NCBI GenBank assembly: GCA_025716815.1
Contig: JAIXMN010000012.1
Location: forward strand, 1-64,000
Length of the DNA: 64,000 nucleotides
Reading direction: 5' to 3'
Source of the DNA: Dichotomocladium elegans
Lineage: Eukaryota > Mucoromycota > Mucoromycetes > Mucorales > Lichtheimiaceae
The notes under the pieces were generated by a model. That model was not told the origin of the DNA. It worked only from the letters and a program-made list of their open reading frames with translations, and searched no databases. A program made the position numbers and the translations under genes. Shown one piece after another: positions 47,170 through 59,157 of this stretch (position 1 is its first letter; the number at the start of each line of letters is the position of its first letter).

Positions 47170-49159
47170 ATGTCTCATGTAAGCGAAAGCGCTTCATTTG
47201 GTCATCATGGCATTTGACAATTCTCTAGAGACTCGGTGGTCGCAGAAAAAATGTCAAAAAGGGATTTCAGTTCACCTTGATGGTTGTTGGTAAATTTCGA
47301 GAGATTTATTCTTCCTTCCATTCATTTTTCGCTCATTAAATCGCGTTTTTCCACCACAAAAAGGTGCTTCGGGCGTAGGCCGCACAACATTCATCAATAC
47401 GCTTTGCAACTCGAATGTGCTTGCTAAGAAGGTGTGCGATAATCCAGAGGAGGCTCACAATGAAGAGGGCATTACTATCAAGCCCATCTCTGTCGGTGAG
47501 TCATGGACGGGATATATACTGTTGCTTTCTATATGCTCATCACAAAGGCCTGTACGTACACACAATCATACGCTTCTCGTTTTTTGAAACCAATGCTTTT
47601 AGAGTTGGACGAGGATGGTGTGCGGTAAGGGGACGGGCGAGCGGAGGAAAGGGGAAAGGGAGGGGAAAGGAGGAGATAAACGAAACGAAATCAGGGATTG
47701 ACAACTTTCCCCTATTTATGCATCTTCTCTTCTGCCTTTCCCTCCGAAACAGAATCTCGCTCACCATTGTCGATACTCCGGGCTTTGGTGACAATATTGA
47801 CAATGAGCAATGGTAGAAAAGCATGCCAGTCATCAGATGATGCTAGCTCGGATACTGACCTTATATATCTATGTTTCTCAAGTTTCCAAGAGATCGTGGG
47901 CTATCTGGAGCGCCAATACGATGATATTCTTGCAGAAGAGTCCCGCATCAAGCGAAACCCTCGTTTCCGTGATAACCGTGTCCATGCACTCTTATATTTT
48001 ATCTCACCGACGGGTCATGCGTAAGTCGATGGTCGGGAAGGCGAGGTCTCTACTACGAAACATTCTGACGGTCCCCTAAAATATAGGCTTCGTGAAATCG
48101 ATATAGAAACTATGCGTCGCCTCAGCCCGCGTGTTAATGTCATTCCTGTCGTCGGCCGTGCAGATTCGCTTACACCTTTTGAGCTAAAAGAATTTAAACG
48201 ACGTGTAAGAATATGCAGCACAAACACACGCGACATGCATGCCTTATAATCTCGCCTTTTCAAATCAGATCATGGAAGATATTGAGCATTATAACATCCC
48301 AATCTACAACTTCCCTTACGATATCGAAGAGGATGATGAAGACACGGTAGAAGAAAACAGTGAGCTCAGAGCGCTATTACCATTTGCTATCATTGGCAGC
48401 GATGAGGAAATTACAGTGGATGGCCGTACCGTTCGCGGCCGCCAATACCCATGGGGCGCGGTGGAAGGTGAAGAGAGTTATCTGAGCTTTTTTCTTATTC
48501 TGATCTATATCTCCCAATTCAGTTGATAACCCTCAGCACTCGGACTTTGCTCGTCTTCGATCTGCGTTGCTTAGGTATGAAAGCACCCCGCTCCCCTGGC
48601 CTTCACACTCTACCAACTCAGCGCTAACATTACGTACACCGCAACTCATGCGAAACCCTCGACTCTATAACTTTTTTTTTCTTTTGTGCAACCCTCTAAG
48701 CTCGCATTTGCAGGATCTCAAAGAGATCACGCACGATTTCTTGTACGAGAATTACCGTACCGAGAAACTCAGCCGCACTGCGAGTGGAGGAGGAAACGGT
48801 GGCAACGGCGCCGAGATAGAGTACGTTTTGATCTCTCTGTCTGAATCAGAAGACCATTTCTAACCATGAAATGTGTCATCATTTTTCCAGTGAAGGGGCG
48901 ATTCATGCAGAAGACATGGCTAGTCAGACAGTCAGACTCAAGGAAGAGCAATTACGAAAGGAGGAGGAAAAGGTAGCGTTGGACAAAGAGAAGGCAAGGA
49001 TAGTGCTACAAACTAACTCCCAACTCCGCAAAGCTCCGCGATATTGAGCTCAAAGTCCAGCGCGAGATCCAAGAGAAGCGAGCAGAACTCTTGAGCAAAG
49101 AAGAGGCCTTGCGCAGTCTCGAGTCGAGATTAGCACAGGCACAAATTGCCGATGCCTAA
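47170..49159 (+). CDS. CDC11: septin, Cdc11-type
   Basis: Twelve exons starting with a 9-nt ATG exon (47170-47178, 47229-47289, 47364-47495, 47603-47624, 47753-47812, 47883-48020, 48087-48204, 48269-48467, 48523-48574, 48701-48820, 48891-48972, 49034-49159) give 372 residues. Septins form filaments at the cell cortex and septa. The P-loop reads GASGVGRTTF with Arg in place of Lys, a known trait of Cdc11-type septins. DTPGFGDNIDNE, GRADSLTPFELKEFKRR and the septin unique element (PYDIEEDDEDTVEENSELR onward) also fit Cdc11. A C-terminal coiled coil starts near residue 300. The last intron is uncertain: a GT donor at 48973 or a GC donor closer to the acceptor would both keep frame, the latter adding ten residues. 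Confidence 0.92.
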
Positions 49160-49593
49160 AAGAAGCAAGATGAGCCGCCGTGCCTTCCCCTTCCACACAG
49201 ACACACACACACACAATCGATTTTTTATCTTTACGTATCTACACCCAAGCACAAGCCAGTATTTTACTCATTGTTGTTTGCTAGTAGAAAAGTGCTATAC
49301 TTTTATGCTCTTCATTCCATCTTTTGGGTCTCGTTAATATAATTTATCACATACTACCTGTCTCATAGCTGCCCTCATGCCCTTCCTTCGACATAGAGAT
49401 TAAGCCAAAGCCCAACCCGACCCATCATCGTTGTTGTACGGAACCGGCCCGATGAGGGTTGCATCTCAGACGGCTCTCTTTTTTTTTCATTTTCTCTGGC
49501 GACACATACCCTCCTTCCCCTCAACACACCCTTGGCACTTTTCCTCCGCCCTTTCTCAACCTCTTTTCCTTTCTTCTCTTCCTTACTTTACCC
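49160..49593. other. intergenic, nothing recognised
   Basis: Spacer between the septin and YPT6 genes on the same strand. A CA tract lies near 49198-49213. The CT-rich final 100 bp are likely the YPT6 leader. Confidence 0.4.
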
Positions 49594-50803
<1,210 letters not shown>

Positions 50804-51029
50804 ATGAATGAACACGGCTATAGCCACTATCTACTTGTTTATCGAGATTAATCTGTTGTTTGTATGGTAATCTATTCAGTTTTATATACCATTTTTCAAA
50901 ATCAAAGTCGCACCCTGCCAGTTTTGAAGTCGCAGGATCGCAAAAATACAAATCGCATTTTTGTCCGGAAATCTTACCCGTGATGACAAAGCAAAAGTCG
51001 CATACGTACACGGAAAGATGTCGCAAATC

Positions 51030-51600
51030 CATCTCATCCTTATGACTCTTTCTCTTTATAAACTTTTACATTTTGAAATGAGCAATCTATTATTTTACAA
51101 CGATGGTCAAGGTCATGTCGCTGATGAGGAAATGTACTCACTTCAATCCGTTTGTTCTTACACTGAATATCTGTGTAGCATATCGTGCAAAGATAACTCT
51201 GAGTTTACTCTCACACACATTCCCAAGCGAAAGGATACATACATTCGGATGAAAGAAGCGGGGATCAAGGGCAGTTACACAGCATGCACTGATCAAGGCA
51301 AGGTCAGAATGTTTCAAACTGGTGTTTGAGGAGGTATTGAGTGCATCAGCTGCAGCAAAACAGCTAGGACTCCATGTTCGTTCAGCACAGCGATGGGCAT
51401 TACAGTAAGAAAAGGATCCTGACAGCATTTTAAGAAACGTAGAAGCAGGGGGCCGATCGTGTATTCTCAATGAAGAGCATATCGAGAAGACTAAGTTTAT
51501 TCTTGGAAAGAACAAAGAACTATCAGAGTGTGCTTTCTTTGTCAATGAGCCATTTAGCCTGGGGATTGTAACTCCGAAGCTGGTTATCAAATGGAATAAT
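51030..51600 (+). pseudogene. transposase N-terminal relic
   Basis: Broken frames repeat the N-terminus of the transposase at 25.3 kb. FYNDGQGHVADEEMYSL matches FYYDGQGHV plus DEETYSL; RKDTYIRMKEAGIKGSYTA matches RKDTDIRMKEAEIKRSYTA. EVLSASAAAKQLGLHVRSAQRWALQ, split by a frameshift near 51330, also corresponds. A stop follows QRWALQ. The catalytic DDE domain is missing; sequence after about 51600 is no longer recognisable until the MITE. Confidence 0.85.
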
Positions 51601-51879
51601 GAAGTAATGGCTTTCAGGAGACTCCTGTGTTCTCATTGTAATATTCAGAGAAATTATTCATTATGTACCTACACTTTCTGAACGTATGGATAAGGATGAC
51701 AGCAGTGTCGTGTTTTGTTGTGTTGTAAGAGACTGAGAGAGTACGAAAAGAAGTACAATCTTCCTACACTACACAAGTGCCGGATATGTATCGGATTATT
51801 CTTGAGATGATCTCTTGGAATTACTTGTTGGAATTGTTTGGGATTTCATTGTTGATTTCAGACCGCCCTCACGTCGATA

Positions 51880-52067
51880 CAGTGGCCGCCCCTTATAGTT
51901 ATACCCTCGGTCCCAGGAAATCGCATCACTATAATGAGTTATCACTATAATGAATTATCACTATAATGAATTGGAATAAGCCCTACCTGGCAATTTTGTC
52001 CTTCATAAAGTGTATCGCTATAACGAATTATCATTATAATGAATATCACTATAACGAGCGGCCACTG
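51880..52067. repeat. pogo-like MITE, copy 2
   Basis: A 188-bp non-coding element flanked by TA (51878-51879 and 52068-52069). Its terminal inverted repeats are CAGTGGCCGCCCCTTATAGT and, inverted from the other end, CAGTGGCCGCTCGTTATAGT. The interior has repeated ATCACTATAATGAATT units. Ends starting CAGTGG and a TA duplication are typical of the pogo/Tigger branch of Tc1-mariner elements. Confidence 0.88.
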
Positions 52068-52133
52068 TAAAACCTCATTAAAGAACCCAGTGGGAAAAAG
52101 AAAAACACTGTGGAGATGGATCATTGCTGACAC

Positions 52134-52141
52134 TATAAATA
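52134..52141 (+). promoter_or_regulatory. TATA box of the Fanzor gene
   Basis: TATAAATA in CACTATAAATAGTG, 172 bp upstream of the Fanzor start and 67 bp downstream of the MITE. The best core promoter candidate in the element. Confidence 0.5.
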
Positions 52142-52312
52142 GTGATGCTCAAGCAAGCTGTCCCTTTCCATTATCCACATACAAAACTAGAGCCCATTCA
52201 GCCTACAGAAAATAACACAGCACCACATTTACGGTTGAAAGGTAATACGGCCGCTTTCATACTCGGCTCTGCGATACTAAGAAATAATATACCCTAGGTC
52301 TTCACCCACCAA

Positions 52313-54511
52313 ATGGCCCAACCCCACCGCCCCGTCATTCCCGAAGGCATGCGCACTGGCCACAGCATTGACCGCACTGGCCGTATAATTGGGGTGAAAT
52401 CGTCCATACGGGGCATCGGCTGGCGACAGCAGTACCGTGAACGTCTGTATCAGTTGGTTGACCTTGTCCACAACACCACAACACAGGCGTACGCGTTCGC
52501 CAAATATATTTTCATCAACGAGGCAGCGCGCGATCCAACTTTTAACATCCAGGAAAACATCACGGAGAAGTTCTTTTCAGAAGTTTGGCTCTCCATGGTT
52601 AACAAAGCCGAACGCCGCACCCAAGGTGAAACTGCCCGCATCCGAGAACTAATTAACCGCCACAAGGATGAGTACCTTCGGATATCCGGATACGACAGGC
52701 CTGCGTTCCCTTATTCCCAGCAATGTTCTTCTTACGAAGGCACCAAGATTTATACTGCTTACGTGAATAATGTCCACATGCGGTTCGGGCAACACCTTCG
52801 GCGTGTCATCAATGTCATCCTGAATCTTCGTCAGCGAAAAGCCGACCGCAAGCGAGAGTTAATCGCACAGGGCCTAAGCCCCGATCAAGTACGCCAGGAC
52901 CTTTATGAAACCATCACCCGGCATGCCACAGGATTCAAGCTAGCAATTGCCCGTCGAGGTGTTTTGAGGGAAGACATTAACGCCGAACCTGGATTTCTTC
53001 GGGAAGCATACGATATCCTACAACCTGTCTTAAACGCTTACCCCCGAAACCACCAATTCCAACACCAGAGTATCTATTACGACGCCAAGGCCAATCCTGT
53101 TAAGCATTTCAACGCCTTCTTCCAGCTTGCACGCGTTTGTCAACAGAACGGAATACGCGGATTCAACTGTTTTCCACTTCGTCGCTCGTGGTCACCATGC
53201 TACATGGAGATCGATACGAAAATCCTTTGCTACCATATCCTGGGGTGCAAAATGGAATCCCACACAAGCAATATGGAGTACTGGAGACGTGTTGTAAACC
53301 TGAAATCAAGAGCTTTCAAACCCCAAGAATCCGAGCTGCTCCAATTCCGTGGGACTATTCACACTGACGGCGTCGGTGTTACTGTGTTCAAGAAGACAAA
53401 TGGCCTTCAATCGGGTTTCGGACAGAGATTTGGCATCCAGAGCGAAGATATCGAATACGTCACCCCACAGATACTCCGGAACGAAGACTATAGAGGACAA
53501 TGGGTCACCATTGATCCTGGCAGAAGGGACCTGTTGTATTGCGTTCATGAGAACTCGTCACCCGACAACCACCAGACCTTCCGATATACAAAGCAGCTTC
53601 AAGATCATACACGGAAGACCAAACGGTACCGCAGACTCCGAGAACGACTCAAGTTAGAGCGACCCGAGGTCGCGTTGGCTGAGCAGAATCTATCTCAATT
53701 TCAAAGTCATACGCTTTCCGTGCCCAACTACGACGGATACCTCGCCGCCAAGAATCGGGTCTCTGTAGTTCTCAAGTCTTTCTACGCGACAACCACTACG
53801 AACCACCCGAACCCGCAATTTCTTTTTCGAAAACTTCGCCTGTCAGCGTTTTACAAGAAGCAGCAAGCAGATGAAAAGCTTCTCGATTCTTTGAATGCGA
53901 AGTTTGGCAGTAGATCCGTTTTCGTGATGGGAAATTGGTCTGCGCCGCATACAAGATATCACGAGCCTATCCGTGGTGTCGGCTTCCGGCGGCTGTTGAA
54001 GAAGAACAATTGCAATATTTATTTGGTCGACGAGTACAAGACAAGCAAGTGCTGCCCTGTATGTGACAATGAAAGCCTTGCTACCTTTAAAATGGTTCCT
54101 AATCCACGCCCATATCGACGACCCGACAATCCGCTCACGATCTGCCATGGCCTGCTACGGTATGAAGGACGGGCATGTTGTGTTATACTTCCAAAAGATT
54201 ATAATACAGTATTTTGATGTTTCAATAGATGCACAAATCAAAACTGTACAGCAGGCATGGCAGAGGGTGTTTGTCAACCAAGGTTATGGAACCGGGATCT
54301 GGCGGCGGCTCTCAACATGCATCATATCCTCCGGGGTCTTCGGGAAGATGGTATCATCCCAGCAAGGTTCCAGAGAAGAAATGCTGCACAAGCATCCGCA
54401 GCTGGTGGAAGACCACACTCACCTGAACCAGAGCAGCGCAGCGTGAGACCACGACGGGCAAGGCCAGGAAGGCCACGAGGTGCACGCTCTGGCGGGTCGA
54501 GACGACCGTAA
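52313..54511 (+). CDS. Fanzor RNA-guided nuclease (eukaryotic TnpB homologue)
   Basis: Two exons (52313-54159 and 54229-54511) give 709 residues. The family is known: Fanzors are transposon-encoded eukaryotic relatives of TnpB and Cas12 that cut DNA guided by an omega RNA. Visible here: a long N-terminal half with Arg-rich helices (about 1-395), RuvC-I Asp401 in WVTIDPGRRDLLY, candidate catalytic Glu574 in LVDEYKTSK directly before the zinc ribbon, ribbon cysteines 581 and 584 (CPVC), then 611, 617 and 622 (CHGLLRCTNQNC), and RuvC-III Asp639 in WNRDLAAALNM. The tail after about 685 is rich in Arg, Pro and Gly and may bind nucleic acid or enter the nucleus. The intron splits the codon of Arg616 inside the zinc ribbon; unspliced RNA would stop at 54217 without Asp639. 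No frameshift is present, so it may be active. Confidence 0.9.
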
Positions 54512-54524
54512 CCCCAACCAAGAA

Positions 54525-54768
54525 TTTTCCGCGTCAGTTATCGCTGACGCACCCAGGATAACCACAGCCCTTCGGGGCAAGCCCCCTTCCTTTGGAAGGA
54601 CGGTGTGTTGTAAGTCAACGGGATTGGAGAAGGCGTAGTGTTTTCTGCTGACTAACAGGGTTTCATCCATGGATGCGAAATCTTTTTACCTATTGATACG
54701 ACAAATTTATATAATTCTATGCGACATTTTTCTTATCTTGTTTACGAAATTTATTTTTGAAAATAAAG
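54525..54768 (+). ncRNA. candidate omega RNA / right-end scaffold, copy 2
   Basis: It starts 14 bp after the Fanzor stop codon. Hairpin 1 is GCGTCAG-TTATCG-CTGACGC (54531-54550). The linker ACCCAGGATAACCACA follows. Hairpin 2 is GCCC-TTCG-GGGC (54567-54578), and hairpin 3 CCTTCC-TTT-GGAAGG (54585-54599). GTTATC in loop 1 can pair with GATAAC of the linker. From about 54640 to the end, sequence shared by three copies follows (TGACTAACAGG, ATCCATGGATGCGAAATC). In TnpB and Fanzor systems the scaffold is transcribed from the 3' end of the gene to the element's right end and the guide comes from the flank, which would be the DNA after 54768. Confidence 0.65.
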
Positions 54769-54916
54769 TATACCGACCATAAAGTTTGCTATCCCCTCTT
54801 CAAAAGGCGACTACCCATTCCAACAAATGCATATATTACATCATCGATAGGAAATGCCATATAGAGGAGTTGAAGTAGATGAACGATAAAATAATACATG
54901 ATAGGGGGGGGAGAAT

Positions 54917-56965
54917 CTAGACAGCAGACTTGCCGAGCTCTGCCGCGGCCGCATCTGGGAAAAAGTAAAAGCAAATGGCGAGAATAATGTAGAGTGTGAT
55001 GAGCATAAACCCTTCGAGCCAGTTGCTCTTGCCATCCTGCAAAAAAAAAAAAAGTGGCATGTTAGGGGAGAGAGAGAGAGAGAGGCAGGGAGACAGCGAG
55101 GGGGCCTTACCATGATCAGATAATTGACCATCACAACCGATATCAGCATGACGGCCGTCTCGAAGACGTTGAAGAGCAGACTCATCTCGACATGAATACC
55201 CCAACCAATGATCACCATCAGCGGTGTGACCAAAAGCGCAATCTGCATGCTACTTCCTACGGCAACGCCGAGCGCAAGATCCATCTGTGTAGAGATAAGT
55301 TGAACGAACCAGAGTACGCAACGTTTAGCTTTTCCCGGGAGGAGCTATATAAAATACCTTATTTTTATACGCAACGGTGATGGCAGTGACGTGCTCGGCA
55401 GCTATGAATGAAGTTGTGTTAGAACAACCCCCCATCTCTGCCTGGGTTCATCGATGGATAACTTTACCATTTCCGACAATAGGAAGCAAGATCAGACCGA
55501 CAAACGTCTCACTAATATGCCACTGTTCCACAACGTCTTCGATGGCAGACACTAGAAATTCGGCGCATACGGCGACCAAAGCCGTGACGATCAAAAGGCT
55601 AATTTTTTTTTCGTATAAGCCCATGTTACTCAAAAGAATGTTCTTGACCTTACACACATGCACACACACTCACTCACTCACAGAAAGAGAGAGAGAGAGA
55701 GAGATCGTGTACGCGGATATGTGTGTGGTCCCGGGTGAGAGGATTCAGTACTTACAAGACGATAGCCATCCAAAAAGGCATTTGCGGCATTTCATTCTCA
55801 TCATCGTCGTGTCTTGCATGATTGACAGCATCCTGGGTGGCTGCAAAAGCTTCGAGGTCAGTCGAGATGCGGGTCTTTGTACGGACATAGGACTCGCGTC
55901 TTGCGTCCTGAGGCGCTTGTAAGAACTAGATAAAACAAAATGTCAGTTGTAAAAACTTTTTTTTTTTGCTGCATCCAAGTATCTGTGTAACGAGCTGTAC
56001 CACATGCTTGTGCGTCCTGAGCTTTTTTTTTTTTAAGTCAAAAAAAGAAAAAATAAATAGAATGAGGGAATACGTTTATGGTTCATTTTTCGTTGAGAGC
56101 CACCCGCCTTTCCTTACCTGGAAAAACAAGAACGAAAAGTAAATAATGAGTAAAATAACAGAAGTTGCCCGAGAAATGTTGAGGATATCATCCTTGAGTT
56201 CCGCTGTGGTTTCCGTAGATCCTACGGACGCGTTAAAAGCGGCAGGGAGGAGCAGAGAAATGGTGGCAATGAACAGGAGCGATGCAGATGTCTGTGCAAC
56301 GACAGGGTTGAAGGACTGCTCCTTGTGTTTGATACCTCCGGCCCAGAAACACATGCCAAGAACCAGCAGGAGATTGGAAAGGATGGAGCCCAGCATGGAT
56401 GCCTGCACGACAGTCACCAGATTCTGGGTCAAGGCCATGACGGAAATGATCAACTCGACTGCGTTACCAAACGACGCATTCAATAGACCACCAATCACCT
56501 AAGTAATGTATACCAAATTATTAGTTGTTCCAAATCAGTTTTTCCCCGGTTCCCACAACACACCTCGCCTGTTCGAAGAGCAATGTCCTCAGTTGCCCAG
56601 CCCAAAAGCTTTGCCAATGGAACGATAGCGATAAAGTTCAGCACAAAGGTAACCGTCGGGCTCCACACAAAGTGGCTGGCGATACCAAAGGGAATCATGA
56701 TCACCATCGGATTGAGCCACGACGACTTGACGATCGCCACAAGACCGCTCTTAAAAGTCGGTGGCGGCGGCACGGCAGGTTCCTTCTTTATGCCCTGGAG
56801 CTCGAACTGTGGCGTGCTCGATCCATCGCGCGTGGGTGTGTCTGCGGGCGTAGCGTTCTTATTAATCATGGACCTTTCGCTGTTTACTGAGCCTGCAGTG
56901 TGATCAGTACCGGTCTCCATGTGGAACTTGCGTAGAAGAGATGCGTTGGGTGATCCAGACGTCAT
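54917..56965 (-). CDS. VCX1: vacuolar Ca2+/H+ exchanger (CAX, Vcx1-like)
   Basis: Eight exons (56564-56965, 56118-56498, 56001-56021, 55756-55925, 55468-55598, 55358-55401, 55111-55284, 54917-55036) give 480 residues. It moves Ca2+ into the vacuole in exchange for protons. The polar N-terminus (about 1-85) is followed by about eleven membrane helices. The two alpha-repeat motifs are visible: GNAVELIISVMAL in the first half and GNAAEHVTAITVAY in the second, the latter across a junction. Acidic residues between the halves (DDDENEM) fit the CAX loop. Exon 3 is only 21 nt (LRTHKHV). A TATATATATA run lies about 95 bp upstream. Confidence 0.94.
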
Positions 56966-57059
56966 TTTATTTTATTTTTTAAATTGACTGTATTTGGATA
57001 AGAGCGCGCGGAGAAAATAAGGGGGGGGAAGAGTAATGCGGCGTTTTGCTCGGCTTTAT

Positions 57060-57072
57060 ATATATATATACA
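57060..57072 (-). promoter_or_regulatory. TATA-type repeat upstream of VCX1
   Basis: A TATATATATATA run about 95 bp upstream of the VCX1 start codon, a plausible TATA box on the minus strand. Confidence 0.4.
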
Positions 57073-59157
57073 CGTTCGTTATCCAGTGTAACACTTGAAT
57101 CTCGCCAAGTGCACATTGTTGGGAATAAAAAAGCCTTGGCTAATTTTAGGGCTTGCATAGGGTTCCCTGTATCTTTATGTTGGCTTGTGGAAGAGGATGT
57201 CGCTCAGCTGTTTCCCGCGAACGGATTACAGACAAACAAACCTCAATCTGCCAAACGAACATATCTTTGTAATCGATTAACGCGCAAAAGTCTTGATAGG
57301 AATTTCATTGAGTCCTGATTTTAATTATTTTTTCTTTATGCAGCTCATTGAACGCGCATTATTCGTTATAAATTTCACGTCTTGTGAAAAAAGTTACATG
57401 GTTCTTCAATGTACCGTTGGACCTGGCATCCGAACGGATAAGAACATCACGGATCACGACAATGATGCTAAAACTGGTTACCACTTTCAAGAATTTCCAT
57501 TTGAGAATTTGCCGTTCAAGCTTTTGATTCACGGTGCAGGTAGTAGTGTTTCTATTGTCATTGGAATATTTTCATACTATCCCCGCTCCTGATTATCGTG
57601 CCTCATTGTTTGAAAAACATTGATCGGTGATAGATCGGTGCCAATCCGTACCCGTTCTACCGGGAAATAGATGGCTATCCTACTTCATCACAGCAACAGT
57701 TCCTCTCATCATTCTGGATCCATGAGAGAACACCATCGGGAGACATGGCCGGCGTATATATAGCAACCGTCAACTACGCTTGTAGCAAACCATGCACAGA
57801 ATACGTATGCGAAAAAGGTTTTTTTCTCGGGGGAACTCTTTTATATCCTTTTTAAGATTTTAATCTCAATATGTATAAATATGGGATTTTCCATAATCAA
57901 ACCACAAAAGAAAGAAGACCGCGTAATATTCCGAGCTACAGCAGCACACTATAATGCGCTGTCGGTCACCATCCATGGTCACCTTTTTTACGTATCTCTC
58001 GAATACGTGAATGGCACATTTTGCATGCGGGCCGATGGTCGTTCGACGAGCTTATTGACTTTCATATTTATAGTCTGATCCATTGTCTGATGCTTCTGTT
58101 ATTTATTTATAAATTTGCCCAAGAGTCTGCCACTATTTGATCATTGTCAAAGGACGCTAAACTACTCGGGTGGCTTTCGAATATCTTTATTTTCTTCTTT
58201 TCTATCTGTCGAACACGACTGAGAAAAATGCTCTTTTGCATTTTGTGGGCAACGATGTTATCGATTTCGACAGACGGTACATCTTTTATCATGTATATAG
58301 CAGACAAGACAGTGGGCATCATCGTGACCCCTCTTCGTTCCGTCCTTGGTTCCTCCAATCCCGGTGGTCGAGCTCTTCATGGCACCAGGGTCATCTGTGC
58401 GTAAGAGCACCGCCACCCCTCGCCCTTGAAAATAGATCATAGTCCTGCAGGCTGACATATCGGGCTGGTTGTCCGCGTGGACTATGCACCCGCGGAATCA
58501 ACAACGAACCCATCTTGCACACGCACACCTTTATCTCCTCTCTCTTCCTCACACCATTTTGGATATCCCAGTTACCCGTTTTGACCGGTCGTGATTCATT
58601 TCACCATGTCAGAGATATCATTAAATCTCAAAAAGTGGGAGACGTAGAAGTGCAGAATGTGAGATCAGAGCGGCCGACTATCAGTGCTTATGACTATCCA
58701 GACTTTGCCTCACAAAATCGCATTGCATCCGAAGCCTTGATCAATCTCGGTCACAATCACGTCTTGGATGTCGTAGAGATAGTTGATCTGCCTCATCACG
58801 ATGGGATTGCAAGAAGTGGCAAGCTGTTTTGTAAGAGCTAGTATTAGCGCGTAGGCGTTGATACTAACCAGGAGAGGTATCCCATCGAAGTGAATCCATC
58901 ACAAACATTTACAATGACATCACACTAGATTACAGGAACCACAAGGGCATAACCGGTTTACAGTCCTTACTGAAAAGCGAGACCGTCGGCTTTAAGCTAC
59001 GTATCCATTGTTTGTACATAACTAACAAACGAATGTTATCAACTGTTATATTTTCCTATGGTCGATGTGGCAGTTCGAATCCATCTTTGCCCCATCCCCC
59101 AACATTTAACATGCTTTCAACACAGTTTGCACCGTCCGCTTGTGTCTGCAACCGATT
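57073..59157. other. 2-kb region with unassigned reading frames
   Basis: No recognised gene. Three plus-strand frames look more protein-like than chance. 57293-57592 has about 99 codons. 57881-58078 has 65 codons with IHGHLFYVSLEYVNG. 58515-58841 has 109 codons and contains SERPTISAYDYPDFASQNRI. None has a start context, splice pattern or family motif that I can support; they could be exons of a decayed gene or chance. Confidence 0.35.

Larger units (their letters stand above)
50889..54768 (+). mobile_element. Fanzor-carrying transposon with intact Fanzor (element 2)
   Basis: About 3.9 kb lying between the convergent genes YPT6 and VCX1, bounded by TA at 50887-50888 and 54769-54770. Ends: CCATTTTTCAAAATC at left and, inverted, CTTTATTTTCAAAAATA at right. 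The left 150 bp hold six TCGCA motifs (50908, 50930, 50938, 50953, 50998, 51021); the right end holds two in inverse orientation plus variants. Content from left: transposase N-terminal relic, a pogo-like MITE, the Fanzor gene and the RNA-like right end. With only a fragment of its transposase left, movement would need a transposase supplied from another copy. Confidence 0.82.

Noticed and set aside
52313..54511. Fanzor region as bacterial TnpB contamination
   Set aside because: The coding region has a spliceosomal-type intron, lies between two intron-rich fungal genes and has a related decayed copy 28 kb away in the same window.
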